A DNA stretch of 64,000 bases, taken from positions 62,001 to 126,000 of the forward strand of contig JABANN010000010.1 in assembly GCA_013115125.1 (NCBI GenBank), given 5' to 3'. Below are positions 54,420 through 64,000 of the stretch, piece by piece. Numbering within the stretch: position 1 is the first letter of the stretch; every line of letters starts with the position of its first letter. The DNA comes from Perkinsus olseni. Taxonomy: Eukaryota; Perkinsozoa; Perkinsida. The position numbers and the translations under genes were made by a program. The notes under the pieces were generated by a model. That model ran no database searches, was not told the DNA's origin, and saw only the letters and a program-made list of their open reading frames with translations.

Positions 54420-55700
54420 TTAAGCATATTGGTGACTGGAAACAGGATCATTAGTAACTGAATCTGATTCGGTGTCCGACTCATCGTCAGTCGAAGGCGG
54501 CACCACGTCAGCATCATCCAACTCTTCGGGCCCATCCCAGGCGAACTCGAACCGCATGCCTTTGATAGCCACCTCATTGTGCTTCAGAGAAGACACGGCC
54601 ACAATACCTCCCTGTTGAGTGATGAAAATTTGCTCAACGTCCATGTTCATGGGCTTCGAGATAACTATGCGCTGCTCATGCTCACTCAGCTGTAGGACTT
54701 CGAAGCGCAGCATACCCTCAGCAGCACTGGTACTACACACCATTGACGATGAGAGAAGGGCTATCGGCCCAGATATCGCGAGAGGTAGCTGCACAATAGA
54801 TGGCAGCTCGTTGGAGGGAATAAACACTCTGAGGATTTCCTCTTCGAAACAGAAAGTCAAGCACAATCTGCCAGAGGTTCGCTCGCGACTCACGAAGAAA
54901 TCTCCAAACCGTTCAAGCGAGGTCTCGTTCGCACGAGATTGCCATACAAGATTGATAGAGGCTTCAAAACTGTCGTCCACGAAGCCGACACTCCAAACAT
55001 ATAGTCTGCCATTAGCCCAACCTGCAACGAAGACTCTTGCGTCAAACCACCGTAAGTGAGCGTGATCAATATCAACGGTGCAGCTCCCCGCTAAATTGAT
55101 CGTCGCTTGGAAATACGGAACGTCAATGCCCTCGCAAGCGAGCCATTTACCAGTTGGATCGAAGGCAAAGACTCTCCGCGAATCGTCGTCGAAGTCAAAA
55201 CACTCGTACAAGTGGCAATCAGGTGACCTCAAAACGCGGCCGAAGCCAGCGCCCGTCCGAGCGTTGTTGAAGCAGAACATGCTACCGTATGGCTGGGCTA
55301 CAATAACGCCTATGCAGTCGCCACCGAGGAAAGCGTACTGTACCCGGTGAGAGCCAGCATATGCAGGGCGTTCCAAGTTGGATATTAGGGCTCGACGCCA
55401 TGGCCAGGCATACCGCACCACGTCGGCTGCGAGGTACTGGAAAGACCCCTCGACACCCCGGTCCTTGTAAAGTCGGCCAAGCAGAGCGATATAGAGTGAC
55501 ATATCCCAAAGCCGCTCCGTAGTAGTAAGCCTCGCCATATTAAATCGAAACAGAGGCTTGTAGACAGCGAGGGCAACTGACTTGGCCCGAACCACGGAAG
55601 ATGTCACCGGGAGCGTCGAACCGAGCATGCCACGAAGCCACAGGTTGCCAGACACAATCACAAATCCGATTCGCGGAAACTCCAACCAAAAACATGTCAA
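54420..55700 (-). CDS. Unknown beta-rich (propeller-like) protein 1
   Basis: Intronless frame of up to 426 residues; the most natural start may be a later Met such as the one before ARLTTTERLWDMSLYIALLG. Residues about 55-115 are helical (LLGRLYKDRG, YLAADVVRYAWPWRRAL). The middle is a series of beta-hairpin-like segments with Trp and Gly (LRWFDARVFVAGWANGRLYV, GDFFVSRERTSGRLCLTF) that resemble degenerate WD or kelch blades without the consensus. The C-terminus is acidic and ends DPVSSHQYA. No signal peptide or membrane helix is certain. It shares its overall plan with the gene at 58809-59876. I do not know the family. Confidence 0.6.
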   Translation of the reverse strand: MTCFWLEFPRIGFVIVSGNLWLRGMLGSTLPVTSSVVRAKSVALAVYKPLFRFNMARLTTTERLWDMSLYIALLGRLYKDRGVEGSFQYLAADVVRYAWPWRRALISNLERPAYAGSHRVQYAFLGGDCIGVIVAQPYGSMFCFNNARTGAGFGRVLRSPDCHLYECFDFDDDSRRVFAFDPTGKWLACEGIDVPYFQATINLAGSCTVDIDHAHLRWFDARVFVAGWANGRLYVWSVGFVDDSFEASINLVWQSRANETSLERFGDFFVSRERTSGRLCLTFCFEEEILRVFIPSNELPSIVQLPLAISGPIALLSSSMVCSTSAAEGMLRFEVLQLSEHEQRIVISKPMNMDVEQIFITQQGGIVAVSSLKHNEVAIKGMRFEFAWDGPEELDDADVVPPSTDDESDTESDSVTNDPVSSHQYA

Positions 55701-56311
55701 AGCAAGCGCAGCACTCAGTGACGGGGTTTGACGATGTCTTGTGTCTTAGGTAGGCCAGGGGATTGCCCAACCCACCTTCCGCCCGCTGTCCTTCGGATTC
55801 CCTTGAAGCCCGATTGCGTATCAGTTGGGAAAAGCCAGTGACTAACGTTGGTGTAGTAATGTGGTCGGCCTCTGGGCTGCAGTCGGGAACTGAACAGAGC
55901 CACGGCAGCTGAGTTCGAGTACTACTGAAAACAACGACCAAGGTGAGGCCCACCTTGTATCCTCTCCCGTGTCCGGCGGCGTCCCAGTCTTTTTCCGAAC
56001 CATCAACGGTGGTGGTATGTTGACCTTCTGCGACCTCCACACCCACGGCATGATGTTAGCACGCCAGTGATCCGCCCGGTTACGAATAACGCCAGAATAT
56101 TTCTTGAACTTGTATCTGAGACCTCCTCAAGTCCGAAAAGGTACGGATGGAGGCACTCCGTCCCCGCTAAGCACACTTATCGCGTTTTCTGGTAAGATTG
56201 AGTTCGTGCATGTCGTGCATCATCATGAGTCGCCTGACAAGCTTCCCTTGATGCACCGCTGCTGGCTCCACTTGCTTGTCGGGGAAGGTTCGCTCGGCAA
56301 CCTACGAGTAG
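55701..56311. other. Upstream region of unknown protein 1
   Basis: The minus-strand frame at 55540-56046 overlaps the previous gene out of frame and has no features, so it is left out. The promoter of unknown protein 1 and the 3' end of the macro-domain gene fall here. Confidence 0.35.
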
Positions 56312-58198
56312 CTAGATGCGATCATCAGGCGGGACGACCCGGTGTTCTACCATTAGTAGGCTATCTCGCATCATCTCCACCACGTCGTTGTCTATATCGA
56401 TAAGGGTCACATTCTGTAGAGTGTAGTTCGCATCACTAGTCCGATCTCTACACAGTATGGCGTCAAACGCTTCCTCTGCCATGATCATTGTGGGGCCTGA
56501 ACAGTGACACTGGCCACTATGACGATGCCACCTGGACACTCGGGTTCTATATTGCTGGGATATTGCGACATCTGGACTCATACAACGAAAGTGGCCCTCC
56601 TCTAATCATGAAAAATCCGCCTCCGCTGGGAAAGCCCCAAACATCAGACAACTCCAAACCGACGAAGAATCGAAGGCATGCCAGATATTACCCATCGACC
56701 CTTTGTGATCCGCGAACCCGAAGATACCCCTTCCCAAGTGAGGCATAGCCACAGATCTGATCTCTGCGTGTGAAGAGACATACTCCAAAGCCGATCGAAC
56801 AGCGTATCGAAACCGCCTCTCAGCGTCTGTACTGGACCCTTGCCAGAAGTAAGGCATAACCACGAAAAAGACTGCGGCCACGTTGTTGATGCCTGAAACC
56901 GAAGTGCCCGTTACCGTCGGGTCCTGTTAGCTTGACTAGGCTTCACATCATCCGAATCACATGGGCTACACAACGCTTAGGGTGAGGAGAGCTTGCCGAC
57001 CGTAACGATGGTAGATGAGAAACTTCCACAGCCCAACTACCATGTGCTGGCGCAGGAATGACCGTTCCGACAGGCAGACCAGAGTTGAAGTTAGCCTTTA
57101 CGGTAGGTCCGAGATCGGGAGGCTCGATTTGCTCTCGAAGAGACTGATCCGAGCGGACGAAGCCGAAAACGTCCTTAATCAGGTCACGGCCTCCTGAAAG
57201 CAGAGCGTGTTACCTGCTGAGCGACTCGGCGACCGCTAGGCCTATGAACGAGTTGAACAACAACTGGTGATGTCTCGAAATTCGCATGAACGAACGAAAA
57301 GAACAAGTATCTCTGAGTGATACGATTATCGCTCGACCGAGAGGAGATCTACGCCTCGCTGGCTACTCGTCGCACTACCTCTTTCCAGTGCCTCCAGTGG
57401 CAATCCTCTATACGGCATGATATTCGGCGACATAGGAAGGATAAGGCAGTCGCCTTGCCACTCGAAGATGCTCCCGTGGTGCGCCGTGATACTGCCGAAC
57501 TGAAGCCAATCACTCATAAAAGACGGAGAACTCGACGGAGATAGACGGTATGGACTAGACCGAACCAAGATGCATGCCGATTCATGAACTAGGACTGGAG
57601 CGACGGCAATATCAACATTCTTCCAATGCAGCCCTGTTTCCGTTACCGGTTCCACGGGGACGTTGCAAATCGCTCCCCGATAGGTGGGCTTGATGAGCTC
57701 CTCTAGGTTGCTAAAGTTCTCGTCATCCTCTTCTGCCCACTCCTCAGTTTTGACCTCTCCTCGCTGCTGAGACTTCTGCTTGTGCGGCGAGGCGTATCGG
57801 AACTTGGTTTCTATCCGTTGCCTCGGCGTCCTGAGACCCTAAAGTCGTAAGATCGAACCATTTCACCATCTAGCGGCATTCTCCACTGGCAATCAGCCGG
57901 ATGCATTTCATGAGAGCTGAATCTAACAGAGCCTAAAGGCTCTGCATGCTAGCCTCAGAATCATAGTGAAATTGCCCCATCATCCGCATGATCTCCAGAT
58001 GTCCGCACGGATAACTTGCGGATCCGAAAGTGAGGCTTCCACTTCAGGAGCTTCTAGTCTCCGACTCACGACCTTAGTTGTTTATCCACCATCCATATTT
58101 GTTTGTCTGCCTCATTCGCCGCCTGCAGCTCTGTCATCCATTGATTGTGTTGATGGAGTGCCAGATTCCTGGCCTTGCTCTTCTGTTTGCCCAGCCAT
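56312..58198 (-). CDS. Macro-domain protein (possible ADP-ribose binder or hydrolase), spliced
   Basis: Start MAGQTEEQGQESGTPSTQ at 58198. A polar region follows (SRRLEAPEVEASLSDPQVI; QRIETKFRYASPHKQKSQQR; EEWAEEDDENFSNLEELIK), then a macro-domain fold in pieces: FGSITAHHGSIFEWQGDCLI (first strand and loop 'GdI....D.iv'), GGRDLIKDVFGFVRSDQSLR, GPTVKANFNSGLPVGTVIPA, AAVFFVVMPYFWQ, then FRYAVRSALEYVSS, IRSVAMPHLGRGIFGF (matches the 'siafP.ig.GifG' phosphate loop) and the last helix/strand AEEAFDAILCRDR, YTLQNVTLIDIDNDVVEMMR ending at a TAG at 56312. The catalytic 'N.aN' of MacroD is replaced around LPMSPNIMPY, so binding without hydrolysis is possible. Borders are approximate. Confidence 0.68.
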
Positions 58199-58808
58199 GA
58201 TAGACACCGTCGCTGTACGCACCAAGGTGGAGCAGAGCCATTGACTGCGATGCGGCATAACATCTCTGAATAAGGCCTACGCGAAGCCTTTCATATCCGG
58301 GGAACCGCACACACCAGATCCTTGTTCGAAAACAGCCAAGGCTTTCCTCAAGGACTAGCACACTGATGATGATGCGAATGAGGCGCAATCAGTGACCTTG
58401 CGAGTAAGAGTCATCGGGCCGTATTTGTGTTGCCCTCTTCTGTAAGTTCGAACATGGAACACTGAGCTGGTCTCTATCCTGTCCCTGAGAAGCTCAAGTC
58501 CTGAGCATCAACAGCTCCCCGAACCGGAACCACAAAGGATCCGTATCTCAAACGGTGTCGCAGAGTTCGCAGGTGCAGAAGACCTTCACGACGTCTACCG
58601 GGCACCCTCATCATTGGTGACTAACCAATGGCCATCCAACTCGTCTGCCCCCTCAACATCGCCGATCGTTGCTACATGAAGGATTGCCGCGTCCAACGTG
58701 ACCAGAACTCCCTCCATTGAAGAACGCAAGCGACGGTGAGTCCAAAAAACGCATCCGAAAAGTTTTACATAAAACTGTTGAAGCAATGAAACCTCAGCTA
58801 ACAACGAC
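58199..58808. other. Region between macro-domain gene and unknown protein 2
   Basis: Presumed promoter of the macro-domain gene (left) and 3' flank of unknown protein 2 (right). No supported exon. Confidence 0.35.
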
Positions 58809-59876
58809 TCAGCCTTCCCGAGACTCACTCTCATGCCACCGAGTGAGTCCTCTTCCTCGTCCAGCCCCGACATACGACGTTATCAACAGGCGCCTGGTGG
58901 TCAAGGGAATGTAACCACATGGAGCGTTGCAAAGCTCAATAGAAAAGAGTTCATCCACGCCCTCAAGCGATATCCGCGCGAAATCGACGACGATAGATGA
59001 GTTCATACATGAACGTAAACATGCGAGGTCGTCCGTGAGCCAACATTGGAGATGGAGGCCTGATCGGAGACGCAGGAGAGTGCCCTCTTGAATACGCCCT
59101 GCTGCGACATCGACTGATCTCCTGTAAACATAAGCCTCTCCCACTGGAGGCCACTCGAAAAGATTGATACGGTTGCGTCCCTCGTCGCTGTGCATCCTTG
59201 GATCAAATGTGAACCTGGACCGTAGACCAAGAGAGAGAGACCCACTAAATTCATTCAGCTTGCCGTAAGACAAGCGGTCTAAATCAAGCCAAAGTAGACG
59301 ATCTCCATTGGACTCAAAGGCCAGGATATATAAACGTGAGCATAACTCCTTCACACCGGCGATATATGGCTCAGCTTTTCTAGCGTCTGGCCAGGACACG
59401 TAGTAATATTTTTCCTTACCCTCGAGAGGGAGTATTGATACGCTCAGTTGCTCGCTCAGAGAGCTGTACGATACCACATAGATGGAGGAGCCGCTAGTGT
59501 CGGAGGTGAAGAATGGTTCGCCGACGTGAGCCAATACACCGGGCGGGAATGAGAAGGTCTTCCGGCAGAGAAGCGCCCCCGACGAATCCCAGCGCAAGAA
59601 GTCGAACCCCAGAGGAGAGCAGTTGACGACGGCGAATCCTCCAGCGACCTGGACGAGGCCCCAGTATGTCTCGACGGAGCAGCCCTTGACGAGCGTCCGC
59701 ATCGTAGGTAGAGCGAACGATAGACGTAAGCATTCCCCAACATCTCGACGGAGCTCGTCCGGGATGCGTGGCTGAAGACCATCCACCAACTCAGTCAAGT
59801 ATCCGAGTATTAGGAAATCCTTCGTTGGGATCGACAGGACAATCTCGTCGACGCATACTCTCCTCGGAAGAGACAT
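58809..59876 (-). CDS. Unknown beta-rich (propeller-like) protein 2
   Basis: Intronless, 355 residues. The start may be MSLPRRV at 59876. N-terminal helices (ILGYLTELVDGLQPRIPDEL, RRDVGECLRLSFAL) could be a degenerate F-box-like unit. Then come about five repeated beta segments (TYWGLVQVAGGFAVVNCSPL, FDFLRWDSSGALLCRKTF, SSIYVVSYSSLSEQLSVSIL, RLYILAFESNGDRLLWLDLD, GLRSRFTFDPR). The order helix pair then Trp/Gly-rich strands repeats the plan of the gene at 54420. The C-terminus is LTRWHESESREG. Probably a paralogous, lineage-specific family; function unknown. Confidence 0.6.
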   Translation of the reverse strand: MSLPRRVCVDEIVLSIPTKDFLILGYLTELVDGLQPRIPDELRRDVGECLRLSFALPTMRTLVKGCSVETYWGLVQVAGGFAVVNCSPLGFDFLRWDSSGALLCRKTFSFPPGVLAHVGEPFFTSDTSGSSIYVVSYSSLSEQLSVSILPLEGKEKYYYVSWPDARKAEPYIAGVKELCSRLYILAFESNGDRLLWLDLDRLSYGKLNEFSGSLSLGLRSRFTFDPRMHSDEGRNRINLFEWPPVGEAYVYRRSVDVAAGRIQEGTLLRLRSGLHLQCWLTDDLACLRSCMNSSIVVDFARISLEGVDELFSIELCNAPCGYIPLTTRRLLITSYVGAGRGRGLTRWHESESREG

Positions 59877-60412
59877 CGGGAAACCGAGAAAACCCTACGA
59901 GTTTCACTCCATCGCAGGGAAAACCCAACACGAGGAGAATGGTCATCATGATGATGTGCACCTCTCCAGACACATAGAGGTGAACGAGGGTGGTGCTATC
60001 AAGGGTACCGCCACAGAATTTTCTCACCTCCGTACTAAGCATGATTGCCATCCACGTTCGCCTCTCAGCCGCCGCCAGGTCTGTGCAGTTCCCATATCAG
60101 ATATTCGATCCAGCTGACTATCCACTGTGGGAAAATAGCCTGGGTCAGCGGCACTCGAACTGGGCACTTGTTCGAAGGAATCCTGCTCGGACCGCATCGC
60201 CACCTTTTTCGTCGAGCACGCACCGTTGATCAACACATGAGTACATATCGGCCATGCCGAGGAATTCTCATACTATGGCAATTGATAGTCGAGCATTACG
60301 GAAAGGAGACGAACTGAACTCGTGGGAAAGAATTCATGACATGGAGAGAGCGTACCCGTTCGCCTAGTCGAACTCAACTCGAATGGTGAAGAATGCCTAC
60401 ATCATAGAATCT
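59877..60412. other. Intergenic region in the minus-strand block
   Basis: Open frames on both strands are short and without motifs. Expected to carry the promoter of unknown protein 2 and the 3' end of the next gene. Confidence 0.4.
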
Positions 60413-62176
60413 TCATGCAGGATGCGAATCCATCTCGACACGACCGAGTACTTCGCCGAGAGATGCCTCGTAGAACGCAGCGGTAGCAGGCTCAATGACA
60501 TCTCTCACATGCCCACAAGATCCACGCACCGCACGCTCAACTCGTGCGGTATCCTTGGCGATCTCGACCATTTCTCGGATGGATCCGAATCTCAGAAGAT
60601 GAGGATATCGGCGGAACTCGCTGGCTTCGTATGCTCTAGAGATTCCTGGGATATCATCGGAACCCTGGATGAAGATGCGGGTTAGATTATATCCCAGCGG
60701 AGCGAAGATGCTCTGCATCTCGTTGAAAGACATAGTACCCCTCATAACTTCTACTGCCAGCTCAGTTGACGGTACCAGGACAGGCAAGCACATGTTATAG
60801 AAGTCGTAGAGAGCTCTCTTGCTCGTATTGTCGGGGAACAGCACCACTAGTGGCCGCTCCGACGCGAACTGTTGATAGGAAACCATATCCGGACTATCGT
60901 GCGGGAGTATCATGAGCCGTCCACTCAAGCCAGCCTCGTCGAAAAGCTCAACCATCATGGAGGAGAACAACGCTCCCTGGTTACAAGAGGCGAACCACCT
61001 TGGCCGGAATACAACGACCTCCTCCCACCCTGTCCGGGGACTTTCTGCATCCGCTCCTGAGCCGGTGTAGAAACATGCGCTCGGGACTGGGGTTGTTCGT
61101 ATGGCTAACAGTTGCCCCATGGCGTCGCTCAACGTGCTACCAACTTCACCAAAAACGACATTACTCGGCGGATCTCTCACGAACTCCATAACACGATTTT
61201 CATCTCCTCGCGATAGTCCGAAAGTTAGCGGCCCGCCGCTGATAGCGAGCAAAGGAATTCCTCTAAAAACCTGCCAAGCTCCCAAGGAAATACTGGCCGA
61301 GCGAGTAGCGATCACCAAGTCCCACTCAATGACATCGGGCAGGCACGCCTTGAGTTGGACGGAGAACTCATCAACACCCATGCCGGTACCGGGATGCCCC
61401 TCCCGACAACGCTGATTCCGACCGATGAAATCTTTCATAACTTTGTTACACGGATCAGAGCAATCCTGTATCCCCTGCCCAGCCTCACAGTATGCGTAGT
61501 GACCATGGTAGTCGAAGGTGAAATCCTTCTTGGGGAATGAGGCCACGAGGGCGCTCGTCACCTCTAGCGAAAGGCTAAGGTGTTCCCCTACGACCAATAC
61601 ATGCACTCCATCGCCCTCAACCTGATGCCCATCGATGGGCCTCGAGAGTGCATAAGATATCCTAGAATACTCCGGCGGCCGCTCGTAGCGGGCCAAGCGA
61701 CCTCGCGCAGCTGACGTAACGAAATCCATATAAGGGAAGTCTTGCCAGCTGTTCGTCTCCGAGAAAAATCCCACTTCTCTAACGTAGTCATATTTCAAGA
61801 TCAAACCCAGGAGTCCTGAATCTCTTCCGCTCAGCTCAAACTGGAGCCAAACGGCTGTGAAGAATCCGAGGACGCAACCACAAGGCCCCGGAGGAATCTG
61901 GATATCGGCCGCATCTCCTCCGGCGAGCGCCAAATAGAAGACGCGCAAGGTTGGGAGCAACTCAGCTGAGAATTGTTGGTCATCTGCGAGCTCAGTGGCG
62001 AGGGTCAAAAGCTCAGACACATTCACACTTGCAATGTGTTTGAAATAGTGACTGCTGAGAGCCGATAAATGCATCCACCGGGGATCGAACTTGGGACTCT
62101 CGCATTCCAAAAACTCCCGCATTGCTATCCCAAGCGCCGCTGGTGCAACTGCAAGGTAGAGAAGCCATATTCTCAT
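60413..62176 (-). CDS. Secretory-pathway protein, glycosyltransferase-like, function unknown
   Basis: Intronless, 587 residues. Starts MRIWLLYLAVAPAALGIAMR, a good signal peptide or anchor. Residues 30-200 are mixed helical. The rest has alternating hydrophobic strands and helices of a Rossmann-like or GT-B pattern: VHVLVVGEHLSLSLEVTSAL, WDLVIATRSASISLGAW, LVVLFPDNTSKRALYDFYNM with CLPVLVPSTELAVEV, where 'S...DFYNMCLPVLVPS' resembles the nucleotide-sugar-side loop seen in protist family proteins annotated as glycosyltransferases. Cys-containing turns (CEAGQGIQDCSDPCNK) fit a lumenal location. Catalytic residues cannot be assigned. It may equally be an unnamed lineage-specific family. Confidence 0.6.
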   Translation of the reverse strand: MRIWLLYLAVAPAALGIAMREFLECESPKFDPRWMHLSALSSHYFKHIASVNVSELLTLATELADDQQFSAELLPTLRVFYLALAGGDAADIQIPPGPCGCVLGFFTAVWLQFELSGRDSGLLGLILKYDYVREVGFFSETNSWQDFPYMDFVTSAARGRLARYERPPEYSRISYALSRPIDGHQVEGDGVHVLVVGEHLSLSLEVTSALVASFPKKDFTFDYHGHYAYCEAGQGIQDCSDPCNKVMKDFIGRNQRCREGHPGTGMGVDEFSVQLKACLPDVIEWDLVIATRSASISLGAWQVFRGIPLLAISGGPLTFGLSRGDENRVMEFVRDPPSNVVFGEVGSTLSDAMGQLLAIRTTPVPSACFYTGSGADAESPRTGWEEVVVFRPRWFASCNQGALFSSMMVELFDEAGLSGRLMILPHDSPDMVSYQQFASERPLVVLFPDNTSKRALYDFYNMCLPVLVPSTELAVEVMRGTMSFNEMQSIFAPLGYNLTRIFIQGSDDIPGISRAYEASEFRRYPHLLRFGSIREMVEIAKDTARVERAVRGSCGHVRDVIEPATAAFYEASLGEVLGRVEMDSHPA

Positions 62177-62520
62177 TAACCGTTGTACGTAAAGAGCTAC
62201 GAGCTTTGGTGTCCAACCCCTACAAATGACGACACTGAATATGAATCCATTTATGAGGAGTAAACCAATCTACGACTCCATGGCGGTGGCCAATTCCATC
62301 CACGTCTATCGAGAGATGCGCGTCACCCGTCATTATGCTGCCTCTCCGGTCTATCGTGCGTAGTCCAGAAGCGCTCAACCGTTCCCGAACCACACATTCG
62401 AGCCCCAATTCTTCTCTTGATAGACACAAAAACTCTCTTTGAATAGATACGACTCTGACTGCATGCTCGGAGTGGGGTAGTTCACTCCCCATGAGGTGAG
62501 ACCTATCACAAACCCTCACT
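62177..62520. other. Spacer upstream of the secretory protein gene
   Basis: About 340 bp between the start of the secretory protein at 62176 and the stop of the next minus-strand segment at 62521. No coding feature supported; presumed promoter. Confidence 0.35.
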
Positions 62521-62740
62521 CTAATGTCGCCTTAGAATGTCCTCGTCCGGCTTCATCCAGTCCCGGACGAAGTAGTCATCGTAGCCGTTGTCGAAGTAAT
62601 CATGGCGCATCAACGTTTTGTGCGGATAGCTATAGTTGGTGGCACTGAAAAAGACCTGAGACGGATGCGGCTTCTCAGTAGCTCTACCGAGCTCAACATG
62701 AACCACATCCAGGCACCAAATCTGGCGCGGGTCACCTCAC
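62521..62740 (-). CDS. C-terminal exon of an unrecognised protein
   Basis: After an AG site the minus strand reads IWCLDVVHVELGRATEKPHP, FFSATNYSYPHKTLMRHDYF, then FVRDWMKPDEDILRRH and a TAG at 62521. Codon use is coherent and the sequence looks like a folded C-terminal domain: 'TNYSYP..TLMRHDYFDN' has the look of a glycosyltransferase or nuclease tail but I cannot name it. Upstream exons are not found with confidence; they may overlap 62740-63300. Confidence 0.45.
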
Positions 62741-62789
62741 TTCCAGTTTATTGCTACGATTGATCGCATTCCCTAAGTCGCGCCACACA

Positions 62790-63165
62790 TTACTTCACTG
62801 TAAGTAAAAGAAGCAAACCAAACAGAGCGAAAACCCACTCTGCCTGTCGGGGCAGCGGCCATTTCCTCTCCTTCAAAATTAGTAGGTTTGACTCGAAGCA
62901 TGTATCTGAATACCTCTGCAGTAGGTGCTTGCCACACCATAGCCCATTCTCTGAGCCTTCAACGGTACAGCAATGAATGTCGACGTAAAGTGCAGCCATC
63001 CCGAGGTACACTGAGACTAATTGCTACTCTGTGACCCCACTTGTGCTGCTCCAATGGAGGAGGGCAAATCTTGTGAAACTGCACCCAGGACGCAGGTCTA
63101 TCTTCAAGCTCGTTCTTGAATATGAACTCGCTGTGCGGATGCTTGACAGGATCAATCCGAGGCAA
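62790..63165 (-). CDS. Fragmentary minus-strand gene with a C-terminal membrane helix
   Basis: The last exon reads MAALYVDIHCCTVEGSEN, then CFESNLLILKERKWPLPRQA and a hydrophobic end EWVFALFGLLLLLTVK before TAA, as in tail-anchored or GPI-type precursors. Another open segment to its right (63020-63165) reads KHPHSEFIFKNELEDRPASW and QFHKICPPPLEQHKW. Whether both belong to one gene is unclear. The family is unknown. Confidence 0.4.
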
Positions 63166-64000
63166 TCGATGGGACCTACCAGGATCACCCAGTGGGCAGC
63201 ACGGACACTTACATTCACTGCATACCCTAGCGACATCTCTCCTATAGAATTGCGATGCTGGTACTCAGCGATAGAAAGTTCTTCCGCGAAGGCTTAGACA
63301 GCGATCATTCAACGGCATTCATAATAGTAATGCGCCGGATCGTCACTGTCGAAAATTAACTGATTTGGTTCTCGCTCTGTTATAGAGTCATTCTTGCTAG
63401 CCTACTTCACCAAACAACGCTGGGACAATGAAGAGTAGATGGTAGCGCACGAAAGGAAAGCATCACGATAACCCCGGGCATGCGTCTTCGTACATGCCTC
63501 CGAGAGCGTCCAAACCAGTGTGGGGTTTGGGAACTTTGTAGTAAGCGTCCCAGAGTGCCTTGCGATACGCTTGATCGAGGAAGCTCAGCAACCGTAGCTA
63601 CTTTAGGATGCGACGAGTGTGAAGGAGTGAGATCGATCAGCTGCACGTGGAGCCTAGTGTACCTCGCAAAAACAAAACTCGTTTAGTGCATACAGGCGAT
63701 TCATGCTTGATTCGTTCGTTCATCGTCCTTCCAAGCTCAGTCAACGAGTTCCGGCAACCAGAAAGAGACGTGCTACCACCCACAAGGCGTGAAAGCCAAT
63801 AGCCACACATCAATTACCCTCCGCTGCGCCTCGTTCGACCGATTAAGCCACGAATCACCCGTGAAGCTCTCGTCGGCATCGTATTAGTTCAAGCATGGCG
63901 GCTGAACAGAGCTCACCCAAGCCACTTAGGATCCCGGGCGATCACAGTGGGATGCATCCAACCCTTGGTCGCCCACTGGTCATGGTCTCCACGGCAAACC
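63166..64000. other. Right end of window, no supported gene
   Basis: Several open frames of 60-90 codons but none with a motif, a splice-consistent neighbour or an obvious start context. Upstream exons of the minus-strand fragments could be here. Confidence 0.35.

Noticed and set aside
1-64000. CRISPR arrays, prokaryotic operons, insertion sequences, rRNA genes, spliced-leader RNA genes and telomeric repeats.
   Set aside because: None found on reading both strands. The gene content and introns are eukaryotic, and I saw no repeat array or transposase-like frame. A covariance-model search was not possible.

Overview
This is nuclear DNA of a unicellular eukaryote. Genes lie on both strands, most are split by GT-AG introns, and the standard genetic code fits (TAA, TAG and TGA all end genes). 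Most introns I could fix by protein homology are very short, about 35 to 60 nt. The best guess is a myzozoan alveolate of the Perkinsus type. The reasons are a pyruvate:NADP+ oxidoreductase fusion gene, cytoplasmic dynein, a mitochondrial ribosomal protein gene, an A1 aspartic protease and several apparently lineage-specific proteins. This is inference; a stramenopile such as Blastocystis also has PNO and tiny introns and is not excluded.

Layout. 0-5 kb: 3' part of an HflX/GTPBP6 GTPase gene (+), tRNA methyltransferase TRM10 (-), translation factor DENR (+). 5-17 kb: aspartic protease (+), a RING/B-box/coiled-coil protein (-), a poorly resolved set of coiled-coil exons (-), an unknown spliced gene (-), and a GCN5-like acetyltransferase (-). 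17-23 kb: mitochondrial ribosomal protein bL27m and splicing factor SF3B2, both (-). 25-31 kb: the PNO gene (+), the largest gene here. 31-34 kb: a possible 47-residue membrane protein (-), a doubtful membrane-protein gene (+) and ribosomal protein L35/uL29 (-). 34-41 kb: a many-exon SLC44 choline-transporter-like gene (+) whose intron carries two identical tRNA-Asp genes on the other strand, then a TPR protein (+). 41-48 kb: cytoplasmic dynein intermediate chain (-), a HIT-family hydrolase (-), an odd tRNA-Ile (-) and a DGAT2-family acyltransferase (+). 48-54 kb: a GLG1-like Cys-rich membrane protein (-) and a FUSC-like multipass transporter (+). 54-63 kb: a run of minus-strand genes of mostly unknown function (two beta-rich proteins, a macro-domain protein, a secretory-pathway protein and two fragments).

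The genes do not form a pathway. They are mainly housekeeping (translation, tRNA modification, splicing, transport, lipid and pyruvate metabolism) with a lineage-specific block at the right end. Neighbours are often close: 211 bp separates the divergent RPL35 and SLC44 start codons, 136 bp separates HIT from dynein IC, and 191 bp separates SF3B2 from bL27m. Exon limits are exact for HflX (from its second exon), DENR, PNO, RPL35, the TPR gene, DGAT2 and FUSC. For the other spliced genes I give the span and the exons I could read.
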